49,339 bases of DNA, from contig NZ_JAQGKZ010000118.1 of assembly GCF_028289855.1 (NCBI RefSeq), positions 1-49,339 on the forward strand, read 5' to 3'. This DNA is from Sphingomonas bacterium. GTDB lineage: Bacteria; Pseudomonadota; Alphaproteobacteria; Sphingomonadales; Sphingomonadaceae. The notes beneath the pieces were generated by a model. That model was not told the DNA's origin and did no database searches. It saw only the letters and a list, made by a program, of their open reading frames with translations. Positions 17,336-25,568 of the stretch are shown here, one piece after another; within the stretch, counting starts at the first letter, position 1; each line of letters opens with the position of its first letter. Made by a program: the position numbers and the translations under genes.

Positions 17336-17421
17336 CGGCTGCGCGCGGGCCTCTTACCAAATGGAAAAGCCGGGAACAGAGTTGGGTCGCGCGGGCACGG
17401 TTTTTATGCCAGTTTGATGCG

Positions 17422-18567
17422 GTGACCCTTACCATCGCCGAAGCCGAACAACTTACGCGTGCCGGAGCCGCGGCAATTCAACGCGGCGATCACGATACCG
17501 CCAAACGCGACCTCGACATATTGGCCAGGAGCGGCCGCGCGAATGTGCAGATTTGGCTGATGCTCGCGCATTGCTGCAGCAAGTTGAGCGATTGGCCCGC
17601 GGCGGAAACCGCCGCCGACGCCGTCCTCGCGAAGGATGAAGGAAACGTCCGCGCGCTGATCATCAAGGGCGATGCGCGTGTAGCCTCAGGCGACCTGCGC
17701 GCGGGCGCCAGCCTGTACGGGGCGGCTGTCCGGCGTGCGTCGCTGGTGCCCGCCTTGCCCTCCGATCTGCGGGTGGAAGTCGCGCGGGTCGAACAGGCGA
17801 TCGTCACGACACAGGACGCGTTCGCGGCGGAGCTGTCGGCGCGCATCGCGGCCGCCGGTGTCGCGTCGCCATCGGCGCGCTTTGCGGAATCGGTCGATAT
17901 CCTGTGCGAGAAGAAGCAGGTCTATCGCCAGGAACCCACCGCCTATTTTTTCCCGCAGCTGCCGCAACGGCAATTTTACGAACGCGAGGAATTCGATTGG
18001 GTCGAGACGATCGAGGCGGCGGCCGGCGATATGCTGGAAGAATTGCGCGACGCGCTTGCCGATAACGCGCCATTCAAGCCGTATTTCGAATCACGCGAAG
18101 ATCGTCCAAGCTACGATTTCCACGGGCTGCTCGACAATCCGGCGTGGAGCACGCTGTATTTGTTCGAAAACGGCGCGCCGGTAGCTGACAATGTGGCGCG
18201 CTTCCCCAAAACGTTCGCTGCCTTGCAGCACGCCCCGGCGCCCCACATTACCGTCCGTGCGCCGTCGATGCTGTTCTCGCTGCTGCAGGGCGGAGCGCGG
18301 ATCGCGCCGCATAATGGCATGATCAACACCCGACTCATTTGCCACTTGCCGCTGATCGTGCCGCCTGGCTGCGGCTTTCGCGTCGGCAACGAAACGCGCG
18401 AATGGGAAGTCGGAAGGGTGATGATTTTCGACGATTCGATCGAGCACGAAGCCTGGAACGACAGCGATCAGGATCGCGTCATCGTCATCTTCGACATCTG
18501 GCGGCCGGAACTGACCGATGACGAGCGGCGATCGGTAACGGCGATTTTCGAGGCGATCGACGCCTAG
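17422..18567 (+). CDS. TPR-containing aspartyl/asparaginyl beta-hydroxylase-like protein
   Basis: A 381-residue protein. The N-terminal ~100 residues are tetratricopeptide-like helices (from AEAEQLTRAGAAAIQRGDH). The C-terminal ~200 residues are an aspartyl/asparaginyl beta-hydroxylase domain, an Fe(II)/2-oxoglutarate-type dioxygenase fold. The probable iron ligands are His297 in PHNGMINTR and His342 in DSIEHEAWN. Their 45-residue spacing is close to that of the animal AspH enzyme (H679/H725 from memory). A conserved Arg follows in the IFDIWRPEL strand. The start is GTG 17422; ATGs nearby are out of frame. No signal peptide, so cytoplasmic. It is convergent with a large TonB-dependent receptor, an arrangement that hints at a shared uptake or peptide-modification role. 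Substrate unknown. Confidence 0.82.
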   Translation: MTLTIAEAEQLTRAGAAAIQRGDHDTAKRDLDILARSGRANVQIWLMLAHCCSKLSDWPAAETAADAVLAKDEGNVRALIIKGDARVASGDLRAGASLYGAAVRRASLVPALPSDLRVEVARVEQAIVTTQDAFAAELSARIAAAGVASPSARFAESVDILCEKKQVYRQEPTAYFFPQLPQRQFYEREEFDWVETIEAAAGDMLEELRDALADNAPFKPYFESREDRPSYDFHGLLDNPAWSTLYLFENGAPVADNVARFPKTFAALQHAPAPHITVRAPSMLFSLLQGGARIAPHNGMINTRLICHLPLIVPPGCGFRVGNETREWEVGRVMIFDDSIEHEAWNDSDQDRVIVIFDIWRPELTDDERRSVTAIFEAIDA

Positions 18568-18609
18568 GGCCGGTATTCAATTGGCACGTGCCAATTGAAT
18601 ACCGGCCCT
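18566..18609. repeat. Perfect 44-bp palindrome
   Basis: The 22-base left half (18566-18587) is the exact reverse complement of the right half (18588-18609), with no loop. It contains nested CAATTG and CACGTG palindromes and begins in the stop codon of the beta-hydroxylase gene. As RNA it would form a very stable hairpin on either strand. It has no T-run, so it is not a classic intrinsic terminator. A further 14-base palindrome (CCCGGCG/CGCCGGG) lies at 18614-18627. Confidence 0.9.
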
Positions 18610-18630
18610 GGAACCCGGCGCGCCGGGCGC

Positions 18631-18661
18631 AAAAAAAAGGGGGCCGCAAGCGGCCCCCTTT
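18631..18661 (-). terminator. Rho-independent terminator of the TonB receptor gene
   Basis: A 12-bp perfect stem (18650-18661 with 18636-18647, core GCGGCCCCC) with a two-base loop is followed on the minus strand by a T-run (the complement of the A-run at 18631-18638). It lies 18 bases after the receptor's stop codon. Confidence 0.88.
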
Positions 18662-18678
18662 CGATATTGGGCGAGGCC

Positions 18679-21600
18679 TTAGAAGTTGACCTTCGCGCCT
18701 GCGTAGAAATAGCGGCCGATATTCTCGTACGGCACGCCGCCTTCGTTGCCGACCAGGCCGAGCGGCGGCATCGTGTCGAATGCATTGTCCACGCCGACAT
18801 AGAAGTTGAACTTCTTGCTCACATCGATGTCGAGCTTGAAGGCATGATAGAATATTGCCGGGTACCAGACCTGAGCGGTGTTGTCGGCATTCTGCGGCGG
18901 ACGGCCATCGACCGCGAAATAATTCTCGTATGCGCCGATCGTCTGTTTGCCGAGATAGTTGACCGACCAGTGGAACGTGAACGGACCGGCGCCAAGGCCG
19001 ATGTTCAGGTTGGCCGCGAGTGCCGGATCGCCCAGTTCCGACTTGATCCGGTCGCGGAACGTCGGATTGGTCGGGCTGGTGAAGTTGTCGCGACGAATGA
19101 CGTACGTCGCGAGCGCCCGCACATCGAGCCTGAACCCACCGAATTTATGGGTGTAATCGAGCTCGAAGTCGATGCCGTCGGCCTTGAACTGCGCAAAGTT
19201 CACGCCCGCCGAGGTTAGCGCCGGGTTCTTGAACGTCGAGTCCGCGTTGCGCGGGTTCAACAATGCGCAATATTGGTTGCTGAGCGACGGCAGATCGTAG
19301 CATTGATTGAGGATGGTCTGCGCACTCAATACCGCGATCAGGTTGTTCACGCGGATGCGATAGTAATCCGCCGAGAAGCTGAACCCGGGAATGAACCGCG
19401 GCGTCAGGACGCCGCCGATCGTCAGGCTCTTCGAGGTTTCCGGTGTCAGGAACTTATTACCCGACGACAGGAAGCCGGTGCTCGCAGTGCGGGCCGGCGT
19501 GTTGACGAATCCGACCGGGACACCCGCCGCCGCGCAGTTGGTCGGACGGCTGGTCGTGCCGTTGCCGATATTCGCCACGTCGCACGGATCGGCGATGAAC
19601 GCGAAGTTCTGCGACGCCGGGGAGAACAAGTCACTGAGCGTCGGCACGCGCACCGACTTCGAGTAGTTCGCCCGGAAGCGGATATCGCGGACCGGCGCCC
19701 AAGTGGAACCGACGTTCCATGCGAAGGTGTGCCCGGCACTGGTATTATAGTCCGAATAGCGCGCCGCGCCGGTGACCGTCAGTTCCTTGAAGAAGGGCAA
19801 GTCCCTCAACAACGGAATTTCAAGCTCGCCGAACGCTTCCTTGACCTCGAAAGCTTGCGGGTTGAACGGCTTGAACGCGTTGAAGAACGTGCCGCCCGCC
19901 GACGACAACGGATCGGCCAGCGAGCTCGCGGTCTCACGACGATATTCGCTGCCGACCACGAACCGGACCGGGCCGCCGGGCAGCGAGAACAGCTGCGACG
20001 AGTCGCCGCCGATATAGGCGAGGACGTCGAGCTCGGACGCCTTCTGATCGAGATACGAGGTCGTATTGACGAAGTTGAGCGCCGCCTGGCTGGGCGCGCC
20101 GTTGCCGAGCAGGTTGATCGGCACGCAATCCGGCCGTGTGACCGTGACCTGGTTGACGCGGCAGACGATCTGGCCGGCGCCGTTTCGCACTGCATCGTAA
20201 GCGAGCAGGAATCCGTCGAAATTGCCCGCCAGATCCGTCAACTTGAGGTCGTTCAGTTCGTCCTGGTGGATTTTGACCTCGCCATAAGTGGCGGAGATTT
20301 CATAGTTCCAGTCGGTATTGAACGTGCCCTTGACGCCGCCGACGATGCGCCACGTGTCGCGCTTGATCCTTTCCTGACGGCCGCCGAAATCGACGTTGAA
20401 GCGGTTGAGCGCGAAGGTACCCGTCGCGACGTTGGTGCAGACACCGATGTTCTGCAACGCGGCCAGGTTGCTGCCCGTCAGATAGGCGTTGTCGCAGCGC
20501 GGGTTGGGCGCGCCGATCGTCGATGACACCGACGAGAAGAAGCTCGGCTGGCCCTCCTGCAACGCGCGCAGACGGACATATTTGCCCTCGAAGAACGGCA
20601 CGAACGCCGGGCTGATTTCGAAATGCGCCAGCACGTTGGCGGTGAAGCGCTTCAACCCTGGCGCCAGCTGGCCGGTATCGCGCAACGTTGAACCGGGAAC
20701 GGCGGCGTTGGGCGCATCGATGATGTTGCCCGAACCGACCGGACGGAAGTCGTACGCCGGAATATCCTGAACCAGATTGCTATTGGCATCGAAGCGGAAG
20801 ATGCGCTGTACGCCCTGCGCCGTGCCGGCATTGAGGCAACGCGCGAGGCCGAGGGCCGCATTGACGCCGGCAGGCGCGAGCGTCGTGTTCGTGCACGCGA
20901 CGGCCGTATTCACGCCGCCGACAAGAATTATGGGATTGGCCGCCAGCACCGTGCCGCCATTCGAGATCGTCCCGTTGCGCACGCCGCAGAAGAACACGTT
21001 GTCGGGAACGCCGTTGCCCGACTGCGGTTCGCCCGCCGTATTCTCGTTGAGATTGAGCTGGCAGCGGCCGGTAAAGGCGCCCGTCAGGTCGTTGCGGTCC
21101 CGGAGATACAGCGCGTCGCCGGTCGTATATTCCAGGTTGAGCGCGACATTGCCGCGACCGTCGGCAAAATTCTGCCCGGCGGTCAGCGAAACGAACCGGA
21201 TGGGACGATCGCCGCGGCTCGATACGCCGCTCTGCCCCTTCAGCGTGATACCCTGATACTTGTCCTTCAGAATGAAGTTGACCACGCCGGCAACGGCGTC
21301 CGAGCCGTAAACCGCGGAACTGCCGCCGGTGATGATGTCGACCCGCTCGATCAAATCGGTCGGGATCGTATTGGTGTCGATGATGAAGTCGCCCGGCTGC
21401 GCCGTGATGTGGCGGCGGCCGTTGACCAGCACCAGCGTGCGGGTCGTGCCGAGGCCGCGAAGGTCGAGCTCGTTGAGGCCGGTGGTGCCGATGAAGCGAG
21501 TCGAGTTCGCCTGGCTGAACGTCGAGCGGAGCGACGGCAAGTCGTTGAGCGCGTCGCCGATGCTGATATCGCCGTTCTGGGTAAGTTCGGCGCCGCTGAG

Positions 21601-21843
21601 CGAGGTCACGGGAACGTTCGATTCCTCTTGCGGACGGCGAATGCGCGAACCGGTGATGAGGATGTCGGTGTCCGCATTGGCTTGATCGCCGGCCGCGGGC
21701 GTCGTTTGCGGCGCGTCCGCCGGTACCGCCTCGGCGGTCACTGCCGGCTTGTCGGCTGCCTTGTCGGCCGCGTAGGCAAATTGCGGCGCGAGCAAGCCGC
21801 ACGACACGAGCGCCGTCGCGGACAAAAAGCGTGAGATCTTCAT
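18679..21843 (-). CDS. TonB-dependent outer membrane receptor
   Basis: A 1054-residue outer-membrane protein. The signal peptide ends near AYAADK. A linker rich in Ala, Asp and Pro follows, then a TonB-box-like/DILITGSRI segment and a plug domain (VPVTSLSGAELTQNGD, ELDLRGLGTTRTLVLVNGRR, DTNTIPTDLIERVDI, GSDAVAGVVNFILK). The rest is a long beta-barrel ending in ...AGAKVNF with the C-terminal Phe needed for barrel insertion. The length and barrel type fit the oligopeptide/oligosaccharide receptors abundant in sphingomonads. It imports a large substrate using TonB energy. No local TonB, ABC or SusD-like partner is next to it; the convergent neighbour is the beta-hydroxylase-like gene. A good terminator follows it. 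The ligand is unknown. Confidence 0.93.
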   Translation of the reverse strand: MKISRFLSATALVSCGLLAPQFAYAADKAADKPAVTAEAVPADAPQTTPAAGDQANADTDILITGSRIRRPQEESNVPVTSLSGAELTQNGDISIGDALNDLPSLRSTFSQANSTRFIGTTGLNELDLRGLGTTRTLVLVNGRRHITAQPGDFIIDTNTIPTDLIERVDIITGGSSAVYGSDAVAGVVNFILKDKYQGITLKGQSGVSSRGDRPIRFVSLTAGQNFADGRGNVALNLEYTTGDALYLRDRNDLTGAFTGRCQLNLNENTAGEPQSGNGVPDNVFFCGVRNGTISNGGTVLAANPIILVGGVNTAVACTNTTLAPAGVNAALGLARCLNAGTAQGVQRIFRFDANSNLVQDIPAYDFRPVGSGNIIDAPNAAVPGSTLRDTGQLAPGLKRFTANVLAHFEISPAFVPFFEGKYVRLRALQEGQPSFFSSVSSTIGAPNPRCDNAYLTGSNLAALQNIGVCTNVATGTFALNRFNVDFGGRQERIKRDTWRIVGGVKGTFNTDWNYEISATYGEVKIHQDELNDLKLTDLAGNFDGFLLAYDAVRNGAGQIVCRVNQVTVTRPDCVPINLLGNGAPSQAALNFVNTTSYLDQKASELDVLAYIGGDSSQLFSLPGGPVRFVVGSEYRRETASSLADPLSSAGGTFFNAFKPFNPQAFEVKEAFGELEIPLLRDLPFFKELTVTGAARYSDYNTSAGHTFAWNVGSTWAPVRDIRFRANYSKSVRVPTLSDLFSPASQNFAFIADPCDVANIGNGTTSRPTNCAAAGVPVGFVNTPARTASTGFLSSGNKFLTPETSKSLTIGGVLTPRFIPGFSFSADYYRIRVNNLIAVLSAQTILNQCYDLPSLSNQYCALLNPRNADSTFKNPALTSAGVNFAQFKADGIDFELDYTHKFGGFRLDVRALATYVIRRDNFTSPTNPTFRDRIKSELGDPALAANLNIGLGAGPFTFHWSVNYLGKQTIGAYENYFAVDGRPPQNADNTAQVWYPAIFYHAFKLDIDVSKKFNFYVGVDNAFDTMPPLGLVGNEGGVPYENIGRYFYAGAKVNF

Positions 21844-21931
21844 GCTGAACCCCTAAATACGGTGCTCCCCAGCACCTTCAGCGTCCAACTGAACGGTTTT
21901 GCCGCACCAGTGCAAGGCCGCAGCCCTGTTT

Positions 21932-21959
21932 ATGTCAGAGGCGTCGCAATTTGTGTCAA
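21932..21959 (-). promoter_or_regulatory. Possible promoter of the TonB receptor gene
   Basis: On the minus strand TTGACA (21954-21959) and a weak -10, TGACAT (21932-21937), are 16 bases apart, about 90 bases before the receptor ATG. A GGTGCT/AGCACC hairpin (21861-21876) lies in the implied leader. The 208-base gap also includes the 3' end region of phaA and shows no known riboswitch. Confidence 0.35.
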
Positions 21960-22051
21960 ATTGTATCAAAAATGCCACGATAGGGCAGAGTAGCTGGCTC
22001 ATCGCTACTAAGTCTTTGCAAGAGTGCCCAAGTTTCTAAAGCATTCGGCGA

Positions 22052-23224
22052 TTATCGCTCGATGCACATCGCGATGCCCATCCCGCCGCCGATGCACAAA
22101 GTAGCGAGGCCCTTCTTCGCGTCGCGCTTGCCCATTTCATAGATCAGCGTGGTCAGTACGCGCGCGCCGCTCGCGCCGATCGGGTGGCCGATCGCGATCG
22201 CGCCGCCATTGACGTTGACCTTGCTCGCGTCCCAGCCAAGCTCCTTGCCGACCGACAAGGCTTGCGCGGCGAAGGCTTCGTTAGCTTCGATCAGGTCGAG
22301 GTCGGCGATCGTCCAGCCGGCCTTCTCCAGCGCGCGGCGCGACGCCGGGACCGGGCCGATGCCCATGATCGACGGATCGACGCCCGCCGAGGCCCAGGAC
22401 TTGATCGTCGCGAGGATCGGACTGCCGCGGCGTTCGGCTTCGGCGCGGCTCATGATGACGAGCGCGGCGGCGCCGTCGTTGAGCCCCGACGCATTGGCGG
22501 CGGTGACGGTGCCGTCCTTCTTGAAGGCGGGCCGCACGCCCGACACGCTGTCGATCGTCACCCCGGCGCGGATATATTCGTCGTCGGCGACGATCGTGTC
22601 GCCCTTGCGGCCCTTGACCGTCACGGGCGCGATCTCGTCCTTGAATCGCCCCGCCGACCTTGCGGCTTCCGCCTTGTTCTGGCTGGCAACCGAGAAGTCG
22701 TCCTGTTCGGCGCGCGTCACCTGGTATTGCTCGGCGAGGTTCTCCGCGGTGATCCCCATGTGATAGCCGTTGAACACGTCGGTCAGCCCGTCCTTGACCA
22801 TCGTATCGACCAGGCTGAGATCGCCCATCTTGGTGCCGCCGCGCAAATGCTGCGCATGCGCCGACAGCGACATCGATTCCTGTCCGCCCGCGACGACGAT
22901 CGTGGCATCGCCGGTCGCGACCGCCTGCGCCGCCAACGCGACCGCGCGCAGCCCCGACCCACAGACCTGGTTGACGCCCCATGCGGGCACTTCCTTGGGC
23001 ACGCCCGCCGCCATCGACGCCTGGCGCGCCGGGTTCTGGCCCTGACCGGCGGTCAGCACCTGGCCGAGGATCACTTCGGATACGTCTTCACCGCTTACAC
23101 CGGCCTGCGTCAGCGCTGCCTCGATCGCGATCCGGCCGAGTTCGTGCGCGGGCGTGGTGGCGAACGCGCCCATGAAGCTCCCCACCGGGGTACGCTTGGC
23201 GGCGGTGATGACGATGTCGGACAT
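22052..23224 (-). CDS. phaA: Acetyl-CoA acetyltransferase (biosynthetic thiolase)
   Basis: A 390-residue thiolase of the short biosynthetic type. It condenses two acetyl-CoA to acetoacetyl-CoA, the first step of polyhydroxybutyrate synthesis. The catalytic triad is complete: Cys88 in NQVCGSGL, His347 in [10 protein letters not shown] and Cys377 in [10 protein letters not shown]. It is divergent from phaR with a 210-base gap, which supports the PHA role, although the same enzyme also serves ketone-body and fatty acid metabolism. No phaB follows; downstream is the TonB receptor gene on the same strand, with its own likely promoter. Confidence 0.92.
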   Translation of the reverse strand: MSDIVITAAKRTPVGSFMGAFATTPAHELGRIAIEAALTQAGVSGEDVSEVILGQVLTAGQGQNPARQASMAAGVPKEVPAWGVNQVCGSGLRAVALAAQAVATGDATIVVAGGQESMSLSAHAQHLRGGTKMGDLSLVDTMVKDGLTDVFNGYHMGITAENLAEQYQVTRAEQDDFSVASQNKAEAARSAGRFKDEIAPVTVKGRKGDTIVADDEYIRAGVTIDSVSGVRPAFKKDGTVTAANASGLNDGAAALVIMSRAEAERRGSPILATIKSWASAGVDPSIMGIGPVPASRRALEKAGWTIADLDLIEANEAFAAQALSVGKELGWDASKVNVNGGAIAIGHPIGASGARVLTTLIYEMGKRDAKKGLATLCIGGGMGIAMCIER

Positions 23225-23339
23225 GCGGGCTGCTCCTCGAACCTGTTCGCGTCCACTCTAGCGGCGCGGGGCCGCGACCGCCAGCGCTGCACACGCACAG
23301 TCGCCAACGCACGCCTCCCGTCTCGTCGACGTAGCGTCA

Positions 23340-23362
23340 TGCTGCGCTTATTTTGCGCAGCA
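23340..23362. promoter_or_regulatory. TGC-rich inverted repeat between phaA and phaR, possible operator
   Basis: TGCTGCGC (23340-23347) and GCGCAGCA (23355-23362) form an 8-bp inverted repeat around a TTATTTT centre, midway in the divergent phaA-phaR gap. PhaR proteins of other bacteria bind TGC-rich symmetric sites, so autoregulation through this element is plausible. Not proven. Confidence 0.35.
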
Positions 23363-23434
23363 CGGCATGCCCGTGTTGCAGTGCGTCAAGCAAGCGGGTA
23401 GCGTCGCGCGCAACGGTTTTATGGGGCGCGATCA

Positions 23435-23986
23435 ATGAAGAAACAGGCGGCCGGTGATGGCCCGGTGATCATCAAGAAATACGCCAACCGGCGGCTCTAC
23501 AACACCGAAAGCTCGTCCTACATCACGCTCGATCACCTCGCGGCGATGACTCGCGAGGGCCGCGACTTCAAGGTGGTCGACGCCAAGACCGACGACGACA
23601 TCACCCACAACGTGCTGACCCAGATCATCATGGAGGAGGAAAGCCGCGGCCAGACGATGCTGCCGGTCAATTTCCTGCGCCAGCTGATCGCGATGTACGG
23701 CGATTCGATGCAGGCGATGGTACCCGGCTATCTCGAAGCGTCGATGGAAAGCTTCCGCCGCAACCACGAGCAATTCAAGACCGCGGTCGAAGGGGCGTTC
23801 GCCAATTCGCCGTTCGCGGAGATCGCCAAGCGCAACATGCAGATGTTCGAGGCCGCGACCAAGGCGTTCAAGCCGGGTGCGGCCGGGGAGGTTGCTGCCC
23901 CAGCGCCGGGCAAGGGCGAGGATGTCGCCGCGTTAAAGGCCGAACTCGCGCGGCTGCAGGAAAAGATCGAGAAGCTCGGCCACTGA
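23435..23986 (+). CDS. phaR: Polyhydroxyalkanoate synthesis repressor PhaR
   Basis: A 183-residue regulator. The N-terminal ~60 residues are the PHA-accumulation DNA-binding domain, opening with IIKKYANRRLYNTESSSYI. A PHB/PHA-binding region follows (NFLRQLIAMYGDSMQAMVPGY) and then a low-complexity Ala/Pro linker and a short coiled coil at the C-terminus (LKAELARLQEKIEKL). PhaR represses phasin and PHA genes and is released when it binds nascent granules. The divergent phaA and the remote phaC are natural targets. Only a four-base gap separates its stop from the next small membrane protein. Confidence 0.95.
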   Translation: MKKQAAGDGPVIIKKYANRRLYNTESSSYITLDHLAAMTREGRDFKVVDAKTDDDITHNVLTQIIMEEESRGQTMLPVNFLRQLIAMYGDSMQAMVPGYLEASMESFRRNHEQFKTAVEGAFANSPFAEIAKRNMQMFEAATKAFKPGAAGEVAAPAPGKGEDVAALKAELARLQEKIEKLGH

Positions 23987-23990
23987 GGCA

Positions 23991-24188
23991 ATGGACTGGT
24001 CGGGCAAGGAGATCGCCGAGGGCGCTGTCGCGCTGGCGCTCGTCGTCGCGGTGGTGGCGGGGATTGTCGACTGGCGGCACAAGAAGCGCGACGACCTCGA
24101 TCGCGTCACCTTGCTCGACTGGCGTAGCGTTCAGGTCTTCGCGCTCATCGCCGCGGTCATCGCATTCAGCGTCGCGTTCAACCTCTAA
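23991..24188 (+). CDS. Small two-span membrane protein
   Basis: A 65-residue protein with two hydrophobic helices (about residues 10-25 and 47-63) joined by a charged loop, WRHKKRDDLDR. No family is recognised. The start lies four bases after phaR, so it is very likely in the same transcript. High-GC codon use matches its neighbours and the reading frame ends cleanly before a repeat element, which supports a real gene. Function unknown; a link to granules or to the membrane is only a guess from position. Confidence 0.65.
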   Translation: MDWSGKEIAEGAVALALVVAVVAGIVDWRHKKRDDLDRVTLLDWRSVQVFALIAAVIAFSVAFNL

Positions 24189-24203
24189 CTTTCATTGGAC
24201 TCG

Positions 24204-24276
24204 TGCTCCGGCGAAGGCCGGAGCGTTGGCACCGTAGCGCTTCGATCGCCTGCGCTCCGGCCTTCGCCGGAGCACG
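24204..24276. repeat. Paired inverted-repeat element (REP/BIME-like), type B
   Basis: Perfect 23-base arms (24204-24226 and 24254-24276), each itself containing CTCCGGC..GCCGGAG, are separated by 27 bases. It lies between the convergent ends of the phaR operon and the retropepsin-like gene, so it could act as a bidirectional terminator or mRNA end stabiliser. Confidence 0.75.
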
Positions 24277-24297
24277 GTGAGCGATCAAACGTGATCT

Positions 24298-25494
24298 CTA
24301 GTAGAAGCTTTTGAGCGTCAGCGCGCGGACGCCGCCGCTGCACAGCCCTAGCCGCACCACGCGGCCCGGCGTCGCGACTTGCCACATCGCGATCGGATCG
24401 CGCGAATATGCCGCGGAGACCGCGGCGCCATCGACGCTGCAGATTTCGTCGCCCGGCTGCCACCCGCCCGCCGCCGCCGGGCCGCCGCGCATGACATGAA
24501 GCACGCGAAGACGGTCGGCTTCGGTCGAGAGCAGAAGCCCGCTGGTCGACCGCAGCGGCGGGCGGTCGGTGTCGGCGGTCGCCGCCATCACCATCCGCCC
24601 CGCGCGTGGGTCGAGCAGCACGCGGAAGCGCTGGAGAAAGCCAATCCCGATCCGCCCCGACGCGCCCATCCGCGACGAAAACCCGCCGCCGGACTCGATC
24701 AGCGTTTCGGCCTGACGCAGCGTCGAATCGCCCACCGCGATTTCGGGCAGCACCGCGAGGTCGGACTGGACCGCGCCGGCGACGCTGTACGAAACCGTCG
24801 TGGTCGTCGCGGGACGGCCATCGCCGAGCGACTTCCACGCCTCGGTCGACACCGCGATCGTCGCGCCGTCGCCGGTATCGACGATCATCGGGCGCAGCCG
24901 CGTGCCGTCCACACGCATTTCGCTGATATAGAGCTGGTCGCGGCCCGACAGCGACAGCGGCGCGCTCTGGCCTGCGAACGGCAACCGCCCGCTCGGCAGC
25001 AGGCGGAACCGCCGTGCGCTGAAATCGATGTCGAGCGCGTAGTAACGGAGCAAATCGCTGCCGATCACCGCGTCGATCGTCGTCGCGCTGCCGGTCGCGG
25101 AAATCGGCAGATCGAGCACGCCGAGCCGCCCGCCGGTCCTGGTCAGCCCGCCGATCACCAGCGTCCGCCCGTTGACCTGACCCATCGCGACGGACCCGCC
25201 GATGCCGATGCCCTGGCCGCCATTGGCGATGCGCAAGCCCGCTTCGCTCGCCCAGCGGCGCGAGATCACCGACATGCTGAACCCGGTGTCGAGGATCGCG
25301 GTCGCGGCGCGCCCGTCGACCGTCATGGCGAAGCGGATCTGGTTGCCGGGGGTCAGCTCGAATGACACCCATTGCGATTCGGCATCGTCCGCCAGCACCA
25401 TGCGATCGGGTAACGGCGGTGGCATCGCCGGCGCCATCGCCGCGCCGAGCGGGGCGGGGAGGAGGGCGAGCAACGGGATCAGCCAGCGGCGCAT
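24298..25494 (-). CDS. Secreted retropepsin-like aspartyl protease with PDZ domain
   Basis: A 398-residue protein with a signal peptide (MRRWLIPLLALLPAPLGAAM). Two aspartyl-protease half-domains are visible: AILDTGFS near residue 66 and MIVDTGDGA near residue 203, each followed by the hydrophobic-Gly block of retropepsins (VIGSDLL; IGIGFLQRF). A PDZ-like domain makes up the C-terminal ~90 residues (HVMRGGPAAAGGWQPGDEICSVDG). With two DTG motifs in one chain it could form an active site without dimerising. The likely location is the periplasm. It stands alone, convergent with phaR and the small membrane gene. Proteolytic activity is inferred from the motifs only. Confidence 0.78.
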   Translation of the reverse strand: MRRWLIPLLALLPAPLGAAMAPAMPPPLPDRMVLADDAESQWVSFELTPGNQIRFAMTVDGRAATAILDTGFSMSVISRRWASEAGLRIANGGQGIGIGGSVAMGQVNGRTLVIGGLTRTGGRLGVLDLPISATGSATTIDAVIGSDLLRYYALDIDFSARRFRLLPSGRLPFAGQSAPLSLSGRDQLYISEMRVDGTRLRPMIVDTGDGATIAVSTEAWKSLGDGRPATTTTVSYSVAGAVQSDLAVLPEIAVGDSTLRQAETLIESGGGFSSRMGASGRIGIGFLQRFRVLLDPRAGRMVMAATADTDRPPLRSTSGLLLSTEADRLRVLHVMRGGPAAAGGWQPGDEICSVDGAAVSAAYSRDPIAMWQVATPGRVVRLGLCSGGVRALTLKSFY

Positions 25495-25568
25495 GCCCCG
25501 TGCTTAAACCCAAGCTGCTCCCACGAAAACGGGGTTAGAGGTGCGTTAACCCCGTTCCCGTCCCACCG

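Noticed and set aside
18610..18678. Possible CRISPR-like repeat or attachment site after the palindrome
   Set aside because: Only single hairpins are present, with no spacer-repeat series, and no integrase is nearby.
21844..22051. Cobalamin or other riboswitch upstream of the TonB receptor
   Set aside because: No conserved riboswitch core could be found, only a short hairpin and a promoter-like pair.
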